Below are positions 26,774-36,581 of a DNA stretch of 64,000 bases, piece after piece (the first letter of the stretch is position 1; each line of letters opens with the position of its first letter). Below the pieces are notes generated by a model. It saw only the letters and a list, made by a program, of their open reading frames with translations, had not been told where the DNA came from and made no database searches. A program made the position numbers and the translations under genes. This DNA is from Rhodanobacter sp. FW104-R8 (GTDB taxonomy: Bacteria; Pseudomonadota; Gammaproteobacteria; Xanthomonadales; Rhodanobacteraceae). The stretch is from contig NZ_LVJR01000026.1 in NCBI RefSeq assembly GCF_001617365.1, forward strand, positions 1 to 64,000. The letters are read 5' to 3'.

Positions 26774-29285
26774 CGAGAATGCCCAGGTAAGTCTGGGGCT
26801 TATTGAAGGCTTCTTCGTCCAATCGCCATGCCTTGGCTTCCGGTACGACGTCGCCCGTGTTGCCGAACAACGAGTCCATGGAATAAGTGGCGGGCACGAC
26901 GAAACGGAATCCCTTGTCTTTGCGATGGTCGTTCAGGACCCACGCAATGCGCTGCCAGTCCTCAAAGAAGTATTCCTGAAGGAGCGGGATGATCTGCTTC
27001 AGGAAGATGCTCGACAGCCTCGACAGGTCGTTGCTGTTCTCGAGCGACATGAAATAGGCGTGACCAATCTGGTGGTCACGATCGAGCAAGATCTCGATGC
27101 GGCGGTTCATCGTTTCAAGTACAGCCGACATGTCGATTTCGGCCACTTTGATGCCTGTCAGCTTGTCCGGCCTGGGGGGCATTTCCACAAAGTCGAAGCG
27201 TCGACGAAGCGCTATATCGAGGCCGGCCAGTGAACGGTCAGCCGTATTCATGGTGCCGATCAGGTACACGTTATCCGGCACGCTGAATGGATCTTTCGAG
27301 TAGGGCAGCAAAACCTCGAGCGCCTCGGCAGCACCTGAGCGCTTGGATGGCTCGATCAGCGTGATCAGCTCGCCAAAGATTCGCGAGACATTGCCCCGAT
27401 TGATCTCGTCGATGATCAACACGCGCGGCCGGTCAGGACCGGCCCCCGTGTCTTCGGATTTCAGAAGCGCGCGAAACTTGTCGTAGTTGATCGAGCCCGC
27501 TCGCAGCTCGTATACGGTCATCTGACTGAAGCGGTTTTCCATCAGCGCGCCGTAGGGCAAGGCGGGCTTATAGGCGCGCAGCCAACGTACAGTTCGCGCC
27601 TGGGAGTAGTTGTCACTCTCACGAGCAACCAACTCATAGTCGGCGGTGATCTCGCCAATGGCACGGAACTTCAAGTTGCCTTCGCTCACGACAACGAGGT
27701 CGCCCTTCTTCATCTGGCGGACAAAGGTATTGATGGCCGTGATCGGGTAGTCACCCAGCGAGAGCTGCTCACCGGAGGCGGCAAAGACCTTTTGGATATC
27801 TTCGCGGGATTGGCACTGAGAAAAGTCTGCATTGTTGCCAAAGCCCATCAGGGCAAGGCCTTTCTCCATGCACTCCTCGTAGATGTGTCCCTCGGTGTTG
27901 GAGTCGCCCAGCGACAACTTCCAGATGCGCCGCCCCGACAGCTCCAGTGGAGCGTCGTCGCTCCTGCGTACCAGCCGGGTGCGCGCGGATTCACAGAGCT
28001 CCTTGAAGACGCCGTCTTCCACGTCATAGCGGATCTGCCTGGTATCGGGATCAGAGCTCGCGCTCAAACCCTCGACGAAGTTCTCGTAGCTGAAGCTCTG
28101 GTGGAACGTCACGAACTGCACAAGGCCTTCCTTCGCCAGTTCGTCGTAGCGCTGCTTGAGCTCCTTCCGGCGCTCGTCGCTTTCGTCATCACCCAACCGC
28201 AAGAGAAATGAAGGGTCGAGGATCTCCAGAGCCTTCTCGATGGCCTGGTAGGTCTTCCCCGTCCCCGGCGGTCCGAAAAGGATCTGATTCAAAGGGGGGC
28301 GCTCGGCGGCACAGTCTTTCGCCGAGGTCGCAGTGGAGGTTGTTGCAACCGGTGCCACCGGACCGACTGCATGGGTCGCCACCTTGGAGGACAAAAGGTA
28401 GGTCCCATTACCGTCCTGAGTGACGGTGATGACGTCACCTGCCGCTGCACCAATGTCCTTGAAGTAGCTGCCCAGCCGGTGACGTAGTCGACCGCTGCCG
28501 GGGCTTGAAACGCGTATGTCGGTGTCGAACTCCAGGCCCGAGTCGGTGCGGAAGTGCGCCGTGTCGGCGGCGTCTTCCGGCGTCTTGCCGCCGTACATGG
28601 TCTCCGGGAACGGCGCGGAGATGAGGTTGACCGGGAGATAGCCGTGCTTGACAGCTCCCTCGCTCAGCTTGACGACAAACGGTGTGTTGGCCACCCAGTC
28701 TTTCCAGAGCCGTTCGCTGAACGCGAAGATGCTCTCATCCGCCTGGCGCAATTTCGCGAGGGATCGATAGAGCTCACTTTGAGGTGTCGTGCTATCGGAA
28801 GCCGGCAGGCCGAGAAGGTGCAAAAGAGGCTTGCGCACGTATACGCAGGGGATGCTCGGGTTCTGCAGCGGCTGATAGTGAAAGGCAATTTTCCAGCGAT
28901 AGGCCGCGCCAAGCGGGCTGCTGTCGATCTCGTCCAGGCGACCGTCACGAGCAGCCTTGGCCACGGCTACCACATGGCCACGGATGGCCTGAAATGCCTC
29001 TTCAGGGGAGCTGCCGAATCGGCGGTACCACCCGTAGTGCTCGTCGTAAGCCAGCGCCGTGTCGCCATCGCGCGCCACGGTGTCCTTGCGGGAGAAGATC
29101 GCGAACTTGAAAGCGGAGCCCCCCGCGATGCTGCCGTAATCAATCAGCCGGAATTCCAGCCAATAGATGAAGCAGTCCTTGTCACCCGCCGTGGTGTACT
29201 GGGCCAGGGTCATGGTGCGTAGCCGCTCCAGCGGCCACACCTGAAGAAACTCGCGCCACAACGTGTCGTCCGGGCTGAAGGCCAT
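26757..29285 (-). CDS. mcrB: McrB-type AAA+ GTPase with EVE/PUA-like insert
   Basis: An 842-residue protein. N-terminal ~300 residues are a DNA-recognition region of unclear family, with a basic GSGRLRHRLGSYFKDIG block at 263-279. The AAA+ motor follows: Walker A GPPGTGKT at 338-345, Walker B RVLIIDEIN at 621-629, and sensor GTMNTADRS at 677-685. Walker A and B are unusually far apart because a ~110-residue module (about 450-560, from RRIWKLSLGDSN to KGDLVVVSEG and FRAIGEITADYEL) is inserted; it looks like an EVE/PUA-type modified-base reader. McrB proteins form rings that translocate DNA using GTP. Three bases downstream of hsdS. Confidence 0.9.
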   Translation of the reverse strand: MAFSPDDTLWREFLQVWPLERLRTMTLAQYTTAGDKDCFIYWLEFRLIDYGSIAGGSAFKFAIFSRKDTVARDGDTALAYDEHYGWYRRFGSSPEEAFQAIRGHVVAVAKAARDGRLDEIDSSPLGAAYRWKIAFHYQPLQNPSIPCVYVRKPLLHLLGLPASDSTTPQSELYRSLAKLRQADESIFAFSERLWKDWVANTPFVVKLSEGAVKHGYLPVNLISAPFPETMYGGKTPEDAADTAHFRTDSGLEFDTDIRVSSPGSGRLRHRLGSYFKDIGAAAGDVITVTQDGNGTYLLSSKVATHAVGPVAPVATTSTATSAKDCAAERPPLNQILFGPPGTGKTYQAIEKALEILDPSFLLRLGDDESDERRKELKQRYDELAKEGLVQFVTFHQSFSYENFVEGLSASSDPDTRQIRYDVEDGVFKELCESARTRLVRRSDDAPLELSGRRIWKLSLGDSNTEGHIYEECMEKGLALMGFGNNADFSQCQSREDIQKVFAASGEQLSLGDYPITAINTFVRQMKKGDLVVVSEGNLKFRAIGEITADYELVARESDNYSQARTVRWLRAYKPALPYGALMENRFSQMTVYELRAGSINYDKFRALLKSEDTGAGPDRPRVLIIDEINRGNVSRIFGELITLIEPSKRSGAAEALEVLLPYSKDPFSVPDNVYLIGTMNTADRSLAGLDIALRRRFDFVEMPPRPDKLTGIKVAEIDMSAVLETMNRRIEILLDRDHQIGHAYFMSLENSNDLSRLSSIFLKQIIPLLQEYFFEDWQRIAWVLNDHRKDKGFRFVVPATYSMDSLFGNTGDVVPEAKAWRLDEEAFNKPQTYLGILGDGKV

Positions 29286-29288
29286 GGG

Positions 29289-31574
29289 TCAAAACTCCAT
29301 CGTGGTTTGTTGCATCGTGCGCGGCGGGTGACCGAGGGGGACGACATCGTTCTGGCGCATCCACCCCAGCCATTTGTGCAGCTCGGCGGGCGCAAAGCGC
29401 TGCTTGCTGGCGTGCCAGTGCTCGCGCACCTCTTTGACGATCCAGTCGTCGTCCAGCGTGTGACCATCAAGCAGGGCGTCGTTCCAGGCAGCAAAAAGGG
29501 TGGCGATGATCTCGACCTGTTCGGTCTTCAAGCCACCCATCAAGTCGATCAGTCGATCCATCTCTTCGCGCAAAGGGCCAAGCACGGCGACGCCTTCTTC
29601 GGCCAACGCCTTGAGAGCCTTACCGGGCACGTAGCTCACCTTTTCCTTACCGGAAGGAAGCGTCTCGACGCGGTGGGTGTACCAGTCAGCGGCCTCGGCC
29701 TGCTTCTCCAACGCGTAGATGCCGGTGTCCAGCGGGCCGGCTGCTTGGCGCATGTAGCGGCCACTCAGATTCAGGCCAAGGCGCGACTCGGCCAGATAGA
29801 GGTGCTTCATGTGCGCGGTACGGCCGAAGTTTCGCTTGGAGGCGAGATGCGAGACCACGTAGCCGCTCACGGCAGCGCGTGGATGTTCGATGTTCACCGT
29901 TGGAGCAGGGGCCAGCGCTTCGTGTAGCAGTGCGTCGAGCAGGCGACTGCGGGTGGTTTCGCTGGTGGTGAGGCTGGCTTCCAGCTGGTCACACAGCATC
30001 ATCAGCTCGTCGAGTTTGGCGACGATACGGTGCTGTTCCGCGAGTGGCGGCAGTGGCAGTAAGGCTCGCCGCATATCCGACACGTTTACGTGTCTCGCGC
30101 CAATTCCCTTGTGCCGCTCTAAGAGTCTTTCCAACGATGAGGGCTCCGATATAGCGAGTTGAAAGTACTTTGGAGTCATTAAATCCGAGGGACGAAAAAG
30201 CATGACTCTTTGGCCCATACAGCAGCGCATCCCCTCGGGGACCACCGCCGATTCGCCAACGCTGCCCTCCCTCGCAAAGATGATGTCGCCGGCCTCTGGT
30301 GTAAGGCGGCGGATGCGGTCCCGATAGACTTCTTCGCTTACGAAGCGAAGCTTGGCGTGTAAGACGGTGCCGCCCTTGACGCTGTTGGTGTCAAGACAAG
30401 CGATTCCGTGCGAACTAAACACAGGGGTGGAATGCGGGCAATCCACGATTGCTGCGCATATTTCTTCTGTGGTCGCCCATATCCAGTTGACCGGAAGCTC
30501 ATACGGCGTTGCGCTATCAGCGGTGTGGCGGCGGCTCTCATCTCTATCGTCTGATTTCCGCTTTGCTGATTTGAGTAATTCTTGCTGGACCTGTTCGCAA
30601 TCGTGGCGTTGGGCCACGAGCTTGCCGCGGACGGCGAGGTTGAGGATGGTTTGGCGGAGTTGCTTGATCTGGTCGGGGCGGGTGGTGAGAGCCGGGAGGG
30701 AGTCGAGGGCGAAGCGGGCGTCGGCGCGGAAGGTGTCCGGATCGGGCGCGTTGAGGCGAGTCAGGCTTGCCGCGGCCAGCCGGTCGCGCGTGGCCTCGCG
30801 CTGCGTCCGCGCTGCTTCCAGCTGATCGCACAGCGCCATCAGCTCATCGACCTTAGCGACGATGCGGTGTTGTTCGGCTAGCGGAGGTAGTGGGAACGGC
30901 GAATAGGCAAAGTAGTCGGTCGGCACACGCTTCTGCCCCGCAGTGCCTGTCATCCTGGGGATGCCTGATTCGATGAAGTGCGGACTCTTGAGGAAAATGA
31001 GCACGTAGTCCGGATTGATCAACAACGGCCGAACGATGTGCAACTCCGTTGTTCCACTCCCTAACTTCCCGGACAAATTCCTGAATACGGTGGACTTGCC
31101 GTTCTCGAAGCAGGGCGTGATCTTCGCCAGTCCAACATCACCCTCCGAAAAATGCGTATAACCCTTTTTGATTTCCCGCCATACGCGAACCTCATGGCCA
31201 TTCGGTGCCCCGTACTCAGCGGCAATCAAGTTCATCGGGACAAAGGACGCCTGCATATCATCAGCCGCGTCGTTGCGCGGGCTCAATATCCCGATCTCGG
31301 CGATCTGTGACCACGTCCAATCGGATGGGATCGCAAAAGGCGCTTCTTCAGGTGGCGGGGCCGACTTTGCCTTTCTGACGGTCTCTGTTTGGATAAGCCG
31401 CGTCTTCTCGGCAGTGACCCTCTCCAGCAGTTTGCTGGCGGGCTCGTCGCCAGACTCCTGCGCCACCAACTTTCCCCTTACCGCCAGGTCCAGCACGAAC
31501 CGCCGCAGCTTTGCGATCGCATTCGGCGCGTCTGCGATTCGCGCGTAGTGCGTCAACAAACCTTGGACATTCAT
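29289..31574 (-). CDS. hsdS: type I restriction specificity subunit HsdS with C-terminal extension
   Basis: A 761-residue specificity subunit. Two target-recognition domains are each closed by the same conserved helix, PLPPLAEQHRIVAKVDELM and PLPPLAEQHRIVAKLDELM, the spacer repeat that sets the gap between the two half-sites of the recognition sequence. After residue ~558 an extra ~200-residue domain follows (TVNIEHPRAAVSGYVVSHLA to the end), absent from EcoKI-type HsdS (about 460 residues). Start overlaps the hsdM stop (ATGA). Confidence 0.92.
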   Translation of the reverse strand: MNVQGLLTHYARIADAPNAIAKLRRFVLDLAVRGKLVAQESGDEPASKLLERVTAEKTRLIQTETVRKAKSAPPPEEAPFAIPSDWTWSQIAEIGILSPRNDAADDMQASFVPMNLIAAEYGAPNGHEVRVWREIKKGYTHFSEGDVGLAKITPCFENGKSTVFRNLSGKLGSGTTELHIVRPLLINPDYVLIFLKSPHFIESGIPRMTGTAGQKRVPTDYFAYSPFPLPPLAEQHRIVAKVDELMALCDQLEAARTQREATRDRLAAASLTRLNAPDPDTFRADARFALDSLPALTTRPDQIKQLRQTILNLAVRGKLVAQRHDCEQVQQELLKSAKRKSDDRDESRRHTADSATPYELPVNWIWATTEEICAAIVDCPHSTPVFSSHGIACLDTNSVKGGTVLHAKLRFVSEEVYRDRIRRLTPEAGDIIFAREGSVGESAVVPEGMRCCMGQRVMLFRPSDLMTPKYFQLAISEPSSLERLLERHKGIGARHVNVSDMRRALLPLPPLAEQHRIVAKLDELMMLCDQLEASLTTSETTRSRLLDALLHEALAPAPTVNIEHPRAAVSGYVVSHLASKRNFGRTAHMKHLYLAESRLGLNLSGRYMRQAAGPLDTGIYALEKQAEAADWYTHRVETLPSGKEKVSYVPGKALKALAEEGVAVLGPLREEMDRLIDLMGGLKTEQVEIIATLFAAWNDALLDGHTLDDDWIVKEVREHWHASKQRFAPAELHKWLGWMRQNDVVPLGHPPRTMQQTTMEF

Positions 31575-33028
31575 CGCGCCAGCGCCTCGGCCAGGATCGC
31601 CTTGAGCTGGTCGCGCAACCGCGCCGTCTCGGCTTCGGCGGCGTCGAGGTCAACGAGCAGGGTCTCCGGGTCTCCGTGGTCTTCGGCTTCGGTGTGCGGG
31701 TTCCTGATGTCGAGGTTGTAGCCGCGGGCTTTGATCTCCTTCGCCGTCACTTTCCATGCCTGCGGGGTTTCGACACGGCCTTCGCGGCTGGCGCCGCCCC
31801 ACCAGTCGACGCAATCCTGCAGGTGCTCGATCCTGATTGGCCGGGTCATGGAGTAGGCCTTCTGGCCTTCGGGCACGCGGTGCTCGTAGTACCAGATGTC
31901 CTGCGTGGGGCTGCCCTTTTCGAAGAACAGCAGGTTGGTGCCGATGCTGGCGTAGGGTTTGAACACGCTGTTGGGCAGCCGCACGATGGTGTGCAGGTTG
32001 CACTCTTCCAGCAGGTGCTCCTTGAGGCGGGTCTTTACGCCTTCGCCGAACAGCGAGCCGTCCGGCAGCACGATGGCCGCGCGGCCGCCGGGCTTGAGCA
32101 GGCGGATGAACAGCGCCAGGAACAGGTCGGCGGTTTCCTTGGTGCGGAAATGCGCGGGGAAGTTGGACTCGATGCCGTCCTCTTCCTTGCCGCCGAAGGG
32201 CGGGTTGGCAAGGATGATGTCGACGCGCTCCTTCTGCTCCCAGCTGATGTAGGGCCGGGCCAGGGTGTTGTCGTGCTGCACGAAGCTGGGGTCTTCGATG
32301 CCGTGCAGCAGCATGTTGGTGACGCACAGCATGTGCGGCAGCGGCTTTTTCTCCACCGCGCGCAGGCCCGCTTGCAAGGCCTTTTCGTCGGCCACCGATT
32401 TCACGTAGCGGTCGCGCATGTGGCGGATGGCGCATGTGAGAAAGCCACCCGTGCCGCAGGCCGGATCGAACAGCTTTTCGCCGGGGTGCGGGTCGATGCG
32501 GTCGACCATGAAGGCGGTAACCGCGCGCGGCGTGTAGTACTCGCCGGCGTTGCCCGCGTTCTGCAGATCGTTGAGCAGCTGCTCGTAGACCTCGCCGAAA
32601 TGCTTGCGCTCGGCCAGGTCGTTAAAGTCTACGGTGTTGATCTTGTTGATCACCTGACGCATCAGGTGGCCGGACTTCATGTAGTTGTAAGCATCACCGA
32701 ACAGGCTGCGGATGACGCGGGCGCGGTTGGCCTGCTTGCCTAGCGCGGGCAATTCCTTGAGCGCGGGAAACAGGTCGTCGTTGACGAAGGCCATCAGCGT
32801 GTCGCCGGTGTCACCCTCGGGATCGGCGGCCCAATTACGCCATTGCAGGCGCGGCGGGATCGGCGAGGTGAAGCCGTCCTGCATCAGCTCCAGCTGCTGA
32901 TCCTGATCGTCGATGATCTTGAGGAAGAACATCCAGCACAGCTGGGAGAGGCGCTGGGCATCGCCATCGACGCCGACATCCTGGCGCATGAGGTCCTGGA
33001 TGGATTTAACAGTGGTGCGGGCTGACAT
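31571..33028 (-). CDS. hsdM: type I N6-adenine DNA methyltransferase HsdM
   Basis: A 485-residue methyltransferase with the SAM motif FDPACGTGGFL (187-197) and catalytic NPPF at 275-278, plus the N-terminal helical HsdM domain. It methylates adenine in both strands at the site chosen by HsdS and protects host DNA. Length and motifs are intact. It lies 6 bases after the FRG gene and overlaps hsdS by 4 bases. Confidence 0.95.
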   Translation of the reverse strand: MSARTTVKSIQDLMRQDVGVDGDAQRLSQLCWMFFLKIIDDQDQQLELMQDGFTSPIPPRLQWRNWAADPEGDTGDTLMAFVNDDLFPALKELPALGKQANRARVIRSLFGDAYNYMKSGHLMRQVINKINTVDFNDLAERKHFGEVYEQLLNDLQNAGNAGEYYTPRAVTAFMVDRIDPHPGEKLFDPACGTGGFLTCAIRHMRDRYVKSVADEKALQAGLRAVEKKPLPHMLCVTNMLLHGIEDPSFVQHDNTLARPYISWEQKERVDIILANPPFGGKEEDGIESNFPAHFRTKETADLFLALFIRLLKPGGRAAIVLPDGSLFGEGVKTRLKEHLLEECNLHTIVRLPNSVFKPYASIGTNLLFFEKGSPTQDIWYYEHRVPEGQKAYSMTRPIRIEHLQDCVDWWGGASREGRVETPQAWKVTAKEIKARGYNLDIRNPHTEAEDHGDPETLLVDLDAAEAETARLRDQLKAILAEALAR

Positions 33029-33034
33029 CGATTA

Positions 33035-33880
33035 CTAACCTAAATGCTTGAGGAGCTTGAAGAGCGGATCGCGAGAGTTGGGGTAGAGAGCGGTGCGCGC
33101 GACCTTTGGGAAGTCAGGATCTGCCCAAAAGCAGCGCAGATCGAGACAAAACTTGGCAATCAGCCTCCTACCGAAATCGATTTCGTAGTGCCTGTAGTTC
33201 TGCTTCTGTTCGAAGTCGGGCATCTCCGGGTATTCACCGAGTAAGTAGCCCTCCTGGATATACGGGCGAACAGCGTTGGGCGGGCAGATGCCTGCCAGCT
33301 TGACCGTCTGCAGGCCCGCTTCAGCGCTCGCACTGATTACACCGCTGATATTGGGCACGGCGAGCACATAGACGAACGCTGTTGGCCCTCTTCCCACGGA
33401 TGCAAAAGAGGCAGCAATCCGAATGGATTGCGACACATCGAGGAGTGGTGTGCCGCATTTCTCATAGTGCTGGAGAATCGACCAACGAAGAAGGCGGTGC
33501 CTCGCGACGCGCTGTCTGCCTAACGCCTCGCTGAATTCAAGGGTTTCCATCAAGCGGCGTTCGTAACGTTTGAGCTCCTCGAACCTCGATCTCAACTCCT
33601 CAGGAACCGGGGGGATGAGAGGTTTTTCAGGATCAGAGCGAAGAATGCTCGGCTTCAACGTGGTGTTACGCGCACTGTTCTTGAAGTCGGTGGGTTGTCC
33701 TCGGAAAAAGAGCACGTGCTCCTGGTTATAGAACTGGAGCTCGGCGACTTTCTTCGCTAGCTCAAGATAGGACGAGACTGGATGGCCATCGCCTGCTCGA
33801 ATTTCACTGTTTGTCGCTTGCTTTATCTTCTTGGTGTCGTCAAAGAAGGCGAAGACTTTGGCTTTTCCGACCTCTTCCAT
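33035..33880 (-). CDS. FRG-domain protein inside the restriction operon
   Basis: A 281-residue soluble protein with an FRG domain: the name-giving FFRGQ at about residue 58, then LQHYEKCGTPLLDVSQSIRI and a downstream ASFASVGRGP block. FRG proteins are widespread in defence and phage loci; their biochemical activity is not settled. It is wedged between hsdR (2 bases upstream) and hsdM (6 bases downstream), so it must be cotranscribed with the type I system. GC content is lower than the flanking hsd genes, suggesting a later insertion into the operon. Confidence 0.8.
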   Translation of the reverse strand: MEEVGKAKVFAFFDDTKKIKQATNSEIRAGDGHPVSSYLELAKKVAELQFYNQEHVLFFRGQPTDFKNSARNTTLKPSILRSDPEKPLIPPVPEELRSRFEELKRYERRLMETLEFSEALGRQRVARHRLLRWSILQHYEKCGTPLLDVSQSIRIAASFASVGRGPTAFVYVLAVPNISGVISASAEAGLQTVKLAGICPPNAVRPYIQEGYLLGEYPEMPDFEQKQNYRHYEIDFGRRLIAKFCLDLRCFWADPDFPKVARTALYPNSRDPLFKLLKHLG

Positions 33881-33882
33881 GG

Positions 33883-36339
33883 CTATGCTGTCTCGTCGTA
33901 AAGCGCGTTCTGAAGCTCGTGCACAGCGTGCTCGAAGCCGGCCTTGCCGCCGAAGGGTTTGATGAGCTGAATGGGCGTGCCCATCGCGTTGAACGGAGGG
34001 ATCTCCAGCACCCGCACATTATCCAGATCGGTGACCACGCCTTCATCCCGGTATTTGTCGAGCAGCGCTTCCAACACCGCGCGGGCTTGCGGGCCGTATT
34101 TGGTGAACACGTCGCGCTTGGTCACGTTGTCGGCACGCTCGCGTCGGCTCATCGGTGGCTGGTCGAAGGCGATGTGACAGATCAGGTCGAAGGGATCAAG
34201 ATCCTTGCCCACCTCTTGCTGCAGCGGCTCCAGCAGTAGGCCTTCCTCGGCCAGCTCGGCAATCAGCGACTCCTTGCGTTCGGCTTCGCGCCAGCGGCGC
34301 AGGAAGGCATCCAGACTGATGAAGTGGCGGCGAATGGTGTTGCGGCTGTAGTCGCGCAAGGACTCGGTGACCAGCTTGCCGGATTCATCGAGGTATTCCA
34401 CGCGTTCCAGCACTACGGTGACCGGGCGCTGCCTGACGTAGAACTTGCGGGGACGGTCGTCCTCGACGCTGGGCGGCGGAATCTGTGGCGGTGATTGATC
34501 GACGATGGTCTCTTCGTCGGTGGGCTGCGGCGGTAACGGCGTGCCGTCCTCATCAAGAGGCACATCATCGGGAGGAACCGGCGAGTCGTAGGCCTCGGGC
34601 TGGTAGATTTGCACTGGTTCGCCGTCGAAGTCGGGGTCAGCGAAGTGGTTAGTGGCTTTGCGGAAATCGACCAGAGTGAAGTAGTACTTGTGGGTGTCCT
34701 CGTGGACGCGCGTGCCACGACCGACGATCTGCTTGAACTCGGTCATTGAGCCCACTTCGCGGTCGAGCACGATCAGGCGGCAGGTCTGCGCGTCCACTCC
34801 CGTGGAAAGCAGGCGCGACGTGGTAACGATCACCGGCCAGGTCGACTCGGGGTCGATGAAGTTGCCAAGCTGCGCAGTGCCCTCAGCATCGTCGCCGGTG
34901 ATGCGCATGACATAGCGTGGGTTCACCTTCACGAGGTCGGCGTTTTCGTTGACCAGCGCTTGGCGCATGCGCGCGGCGTGCTCGGTGTCGACACAGAACA
35001 CGATGGTCTTCTGAAAGCGGTCGCCGCTCTGCTTCAGGTAATCGGAAATCCATTTCGCTACGCGCTGGGTGCGCTCATCAATCACCAGAGTGCGGTCGAA
35101 GTCCTTCTCGTTATAGAGCCGGTCGTCAATCGCGTAGCCATGCTTGTCGGTTTCGCCGCGCTGCGGGCGGTAACCCTGCACGTCGACATCCAGATGCACC
35201 TTGATCACCTTGTACGGAGCCAGGAAGCCGTCGCTGATGCCCTGCTTGAGCGAGTAGGTGTACACCGGCTCGCCGAAGTAGTGGATGTTGGAGACGTACT
35301 CGGTCTCCTTGGGCGTGGCGGTGAGGCCGATCTGGGTCGCGTTACCGAAGTACTCCAGAATCTCCCGCCAGGCCGAATCTTCGGCTGCGCTCCCGCGGTG
35401 GCACTCGTCGATCACGATGAGATCGAAGAAGTCCGGCGAGAATTCGCGGAACAGCTTCTGGCGTTCTTCCGGCCCGGTGATCGCCTGGTACAGGCCGAGA
35501 TAGATTTCGTAGGCCGGGTCGATGCGGCGCTTCTTGTCCAGCGCCAGCGTCAGCTCGATCTCGCTGCCGTCCGCGCGCTCGATCGTCTTGCTGGCGGTGC
35601 TGAGCTTGGCCATGGCCGCGCCGAATGGGCGGAAATCGTTGACCATGGTCTGATCGATCAACACGTTGCGGTCGGCCAGGAACAGGATGCGTTTCTTCTG
35701 CCCCGCCTTCCACAGCCGCCAGATGATCTGGAACGCGGTATAGGTCTTGCCAGTGCCGGTGGCCATCACCAGCAGGATTCGGTTCTGCCCCTTGGCGATC
35801 GCCTCGACGGCGGCGTTGATGGCGTTGCGCTGGTAGTAGCGTGGCTCCTTGCCGCTGCCATCCTCGTAGTATGCCTGCAGGACGGTACTTTCCTGTGCGG
35901 GCTGCAGGCCCTTCCAGCTTCGGTAATGGTTCCACAGTTCGTGCGGGCTGGGGAACGCGTCCATCGACAGCGACTGCTCAAGCGGCACCGAAACGCCACT
36001 GCGGTCGTGGAACTGGAAACCTTTGCCGTTGGAGGAGAAAACGTACGGGATATCGAGCGTGGCGGCATAGCCCAGCGCCTGCTGCATGCCGTCGCCGACG
36101 GTATGGGACTGATCCTTGGCTTCGATCAGCGCCAGCGGGAGATGCTTGTAATACAGGACGTAGTCAGCCCGCTTTGCCTTGCCTCGGGTGACCAGCCGGC
36201 CGCGCACGATGATGCGACCTTTGGTAAAGCCCACTTCCTCGCGAATTTGTGTCTGCACGTCCCACCCGGCAGCCACCAGCGCTGGGGTGATGAATTTGGT
36301 GCAGACATCGCGTTCGCTCAGTTTCGCCCCTGCGTCCAC
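33883..36339 (-). CDS. hsdR: type I restriction endonuclease/translocase HsdR
   Basis: An 818-residue motor and nuclease subunit. N-terminal PD-(D/E)xK nuclease: Asp59 in RADYVLYY, Glu73 and Lys75 in LIEAKD. Helicase motor: Walker A MATGTGKT at 192-199, DECH at 311-314, LTATP (motif III), and QIVGRGTRVHEDT (motif VI). It translocates unmodified DNA and cleaves at a distance. All motifs are intact. It is the first gene of the six-gene defence operon; the promoter must lie in 36340-36581, which is AT-richer than the chromosome and shows no gene. Confidence 0.95.
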   Translation of the reverse strand: MDAGAKLSERDVCTKFITPALVAAGWDVQTQIREEVGFTKGRIIVRGRLVTRGKAKRADYVLYYKHLPLALIEAKDQSHTVGDGMQQALGYAATLDIPYVFSSNGKGFQFHDRSGVSVPLEQSLSMDAFPSPHELWNHYRSWKGLQPAQESTVLQAYYEDGSGKEPRYYQRNAINAAVEAIAKGQNRILLVMATGTGKTYTAFQIIWRLWKAGQKKRILFLADRNVLIDQTMVNDFRPFGAAMAKLSTASKTIERADGSEIELTLALDKKRRIDPAYEIYLGLYQAITGPEERQKLFREFSPDFFDLIVIDECHRGSAAEDSAWREILEYFGNATQIGLTATPKETEYVSNIHYFGEPVYTYSLKQGISDGFLAPYKVIKVHLDVDVQGYRPQRGETDKHGYAIDDRLYNEKDFDRTLVIDERTQRVAKWISDYLKQSGDRFQKTIVFCVDTEHAARMRQALVNENADLVKVNPRYVMRITGDDAEGTAQLGNFIDPESTWPVIVTTSRLLSTGVDAQTCRLIVLDREVGSMTEFKQIVGRGTRVHEDTHKYYFTLVDFRKATNHFADPDFDGEPVQIYQPEAYDSPVPPDDVPLDEDGTPLPPQPTDEETIVDQSPPQIPPPSVEDDRPRKFYVRQRPVTVVLERVEYLDESGKLVTESLRDYSRNTIRRHFISLDAFLRRWREAERKESLIAELAEEGLLLEPLQQEVGKDLDPFDLICHIAFDQPPMSRRERADNVTKRDVFTKYGPQARAVLEALLDKYRDEGVVTDLDNVRVLEIPPFNAMGTPIQLIKPFGGKAGFEHAVHELQNALYDETA

Positions 36340-36581
36340 TGCCCTAGGCCCCTGGTTGCCCGTTCGAAGCGCGGGTGTTCCCAGAGCTTAACAAAGGATG
36401 CCTCAAATAATGCCTTCTGAGAGCTTTGGAATTGGTCGGTTGGAAACAGACCCTAGGGAGATCTGTGTGCGATGCCTGTGGAGTTGGCAGCCGTCTAGAG
36501 ATCCCGCATAAGCTAACCAGCTCCTGTGGATGGCAGCGCCAAACTTTTGAAGAACGCATGGCGGGCGCCACGCGCGCAGGA

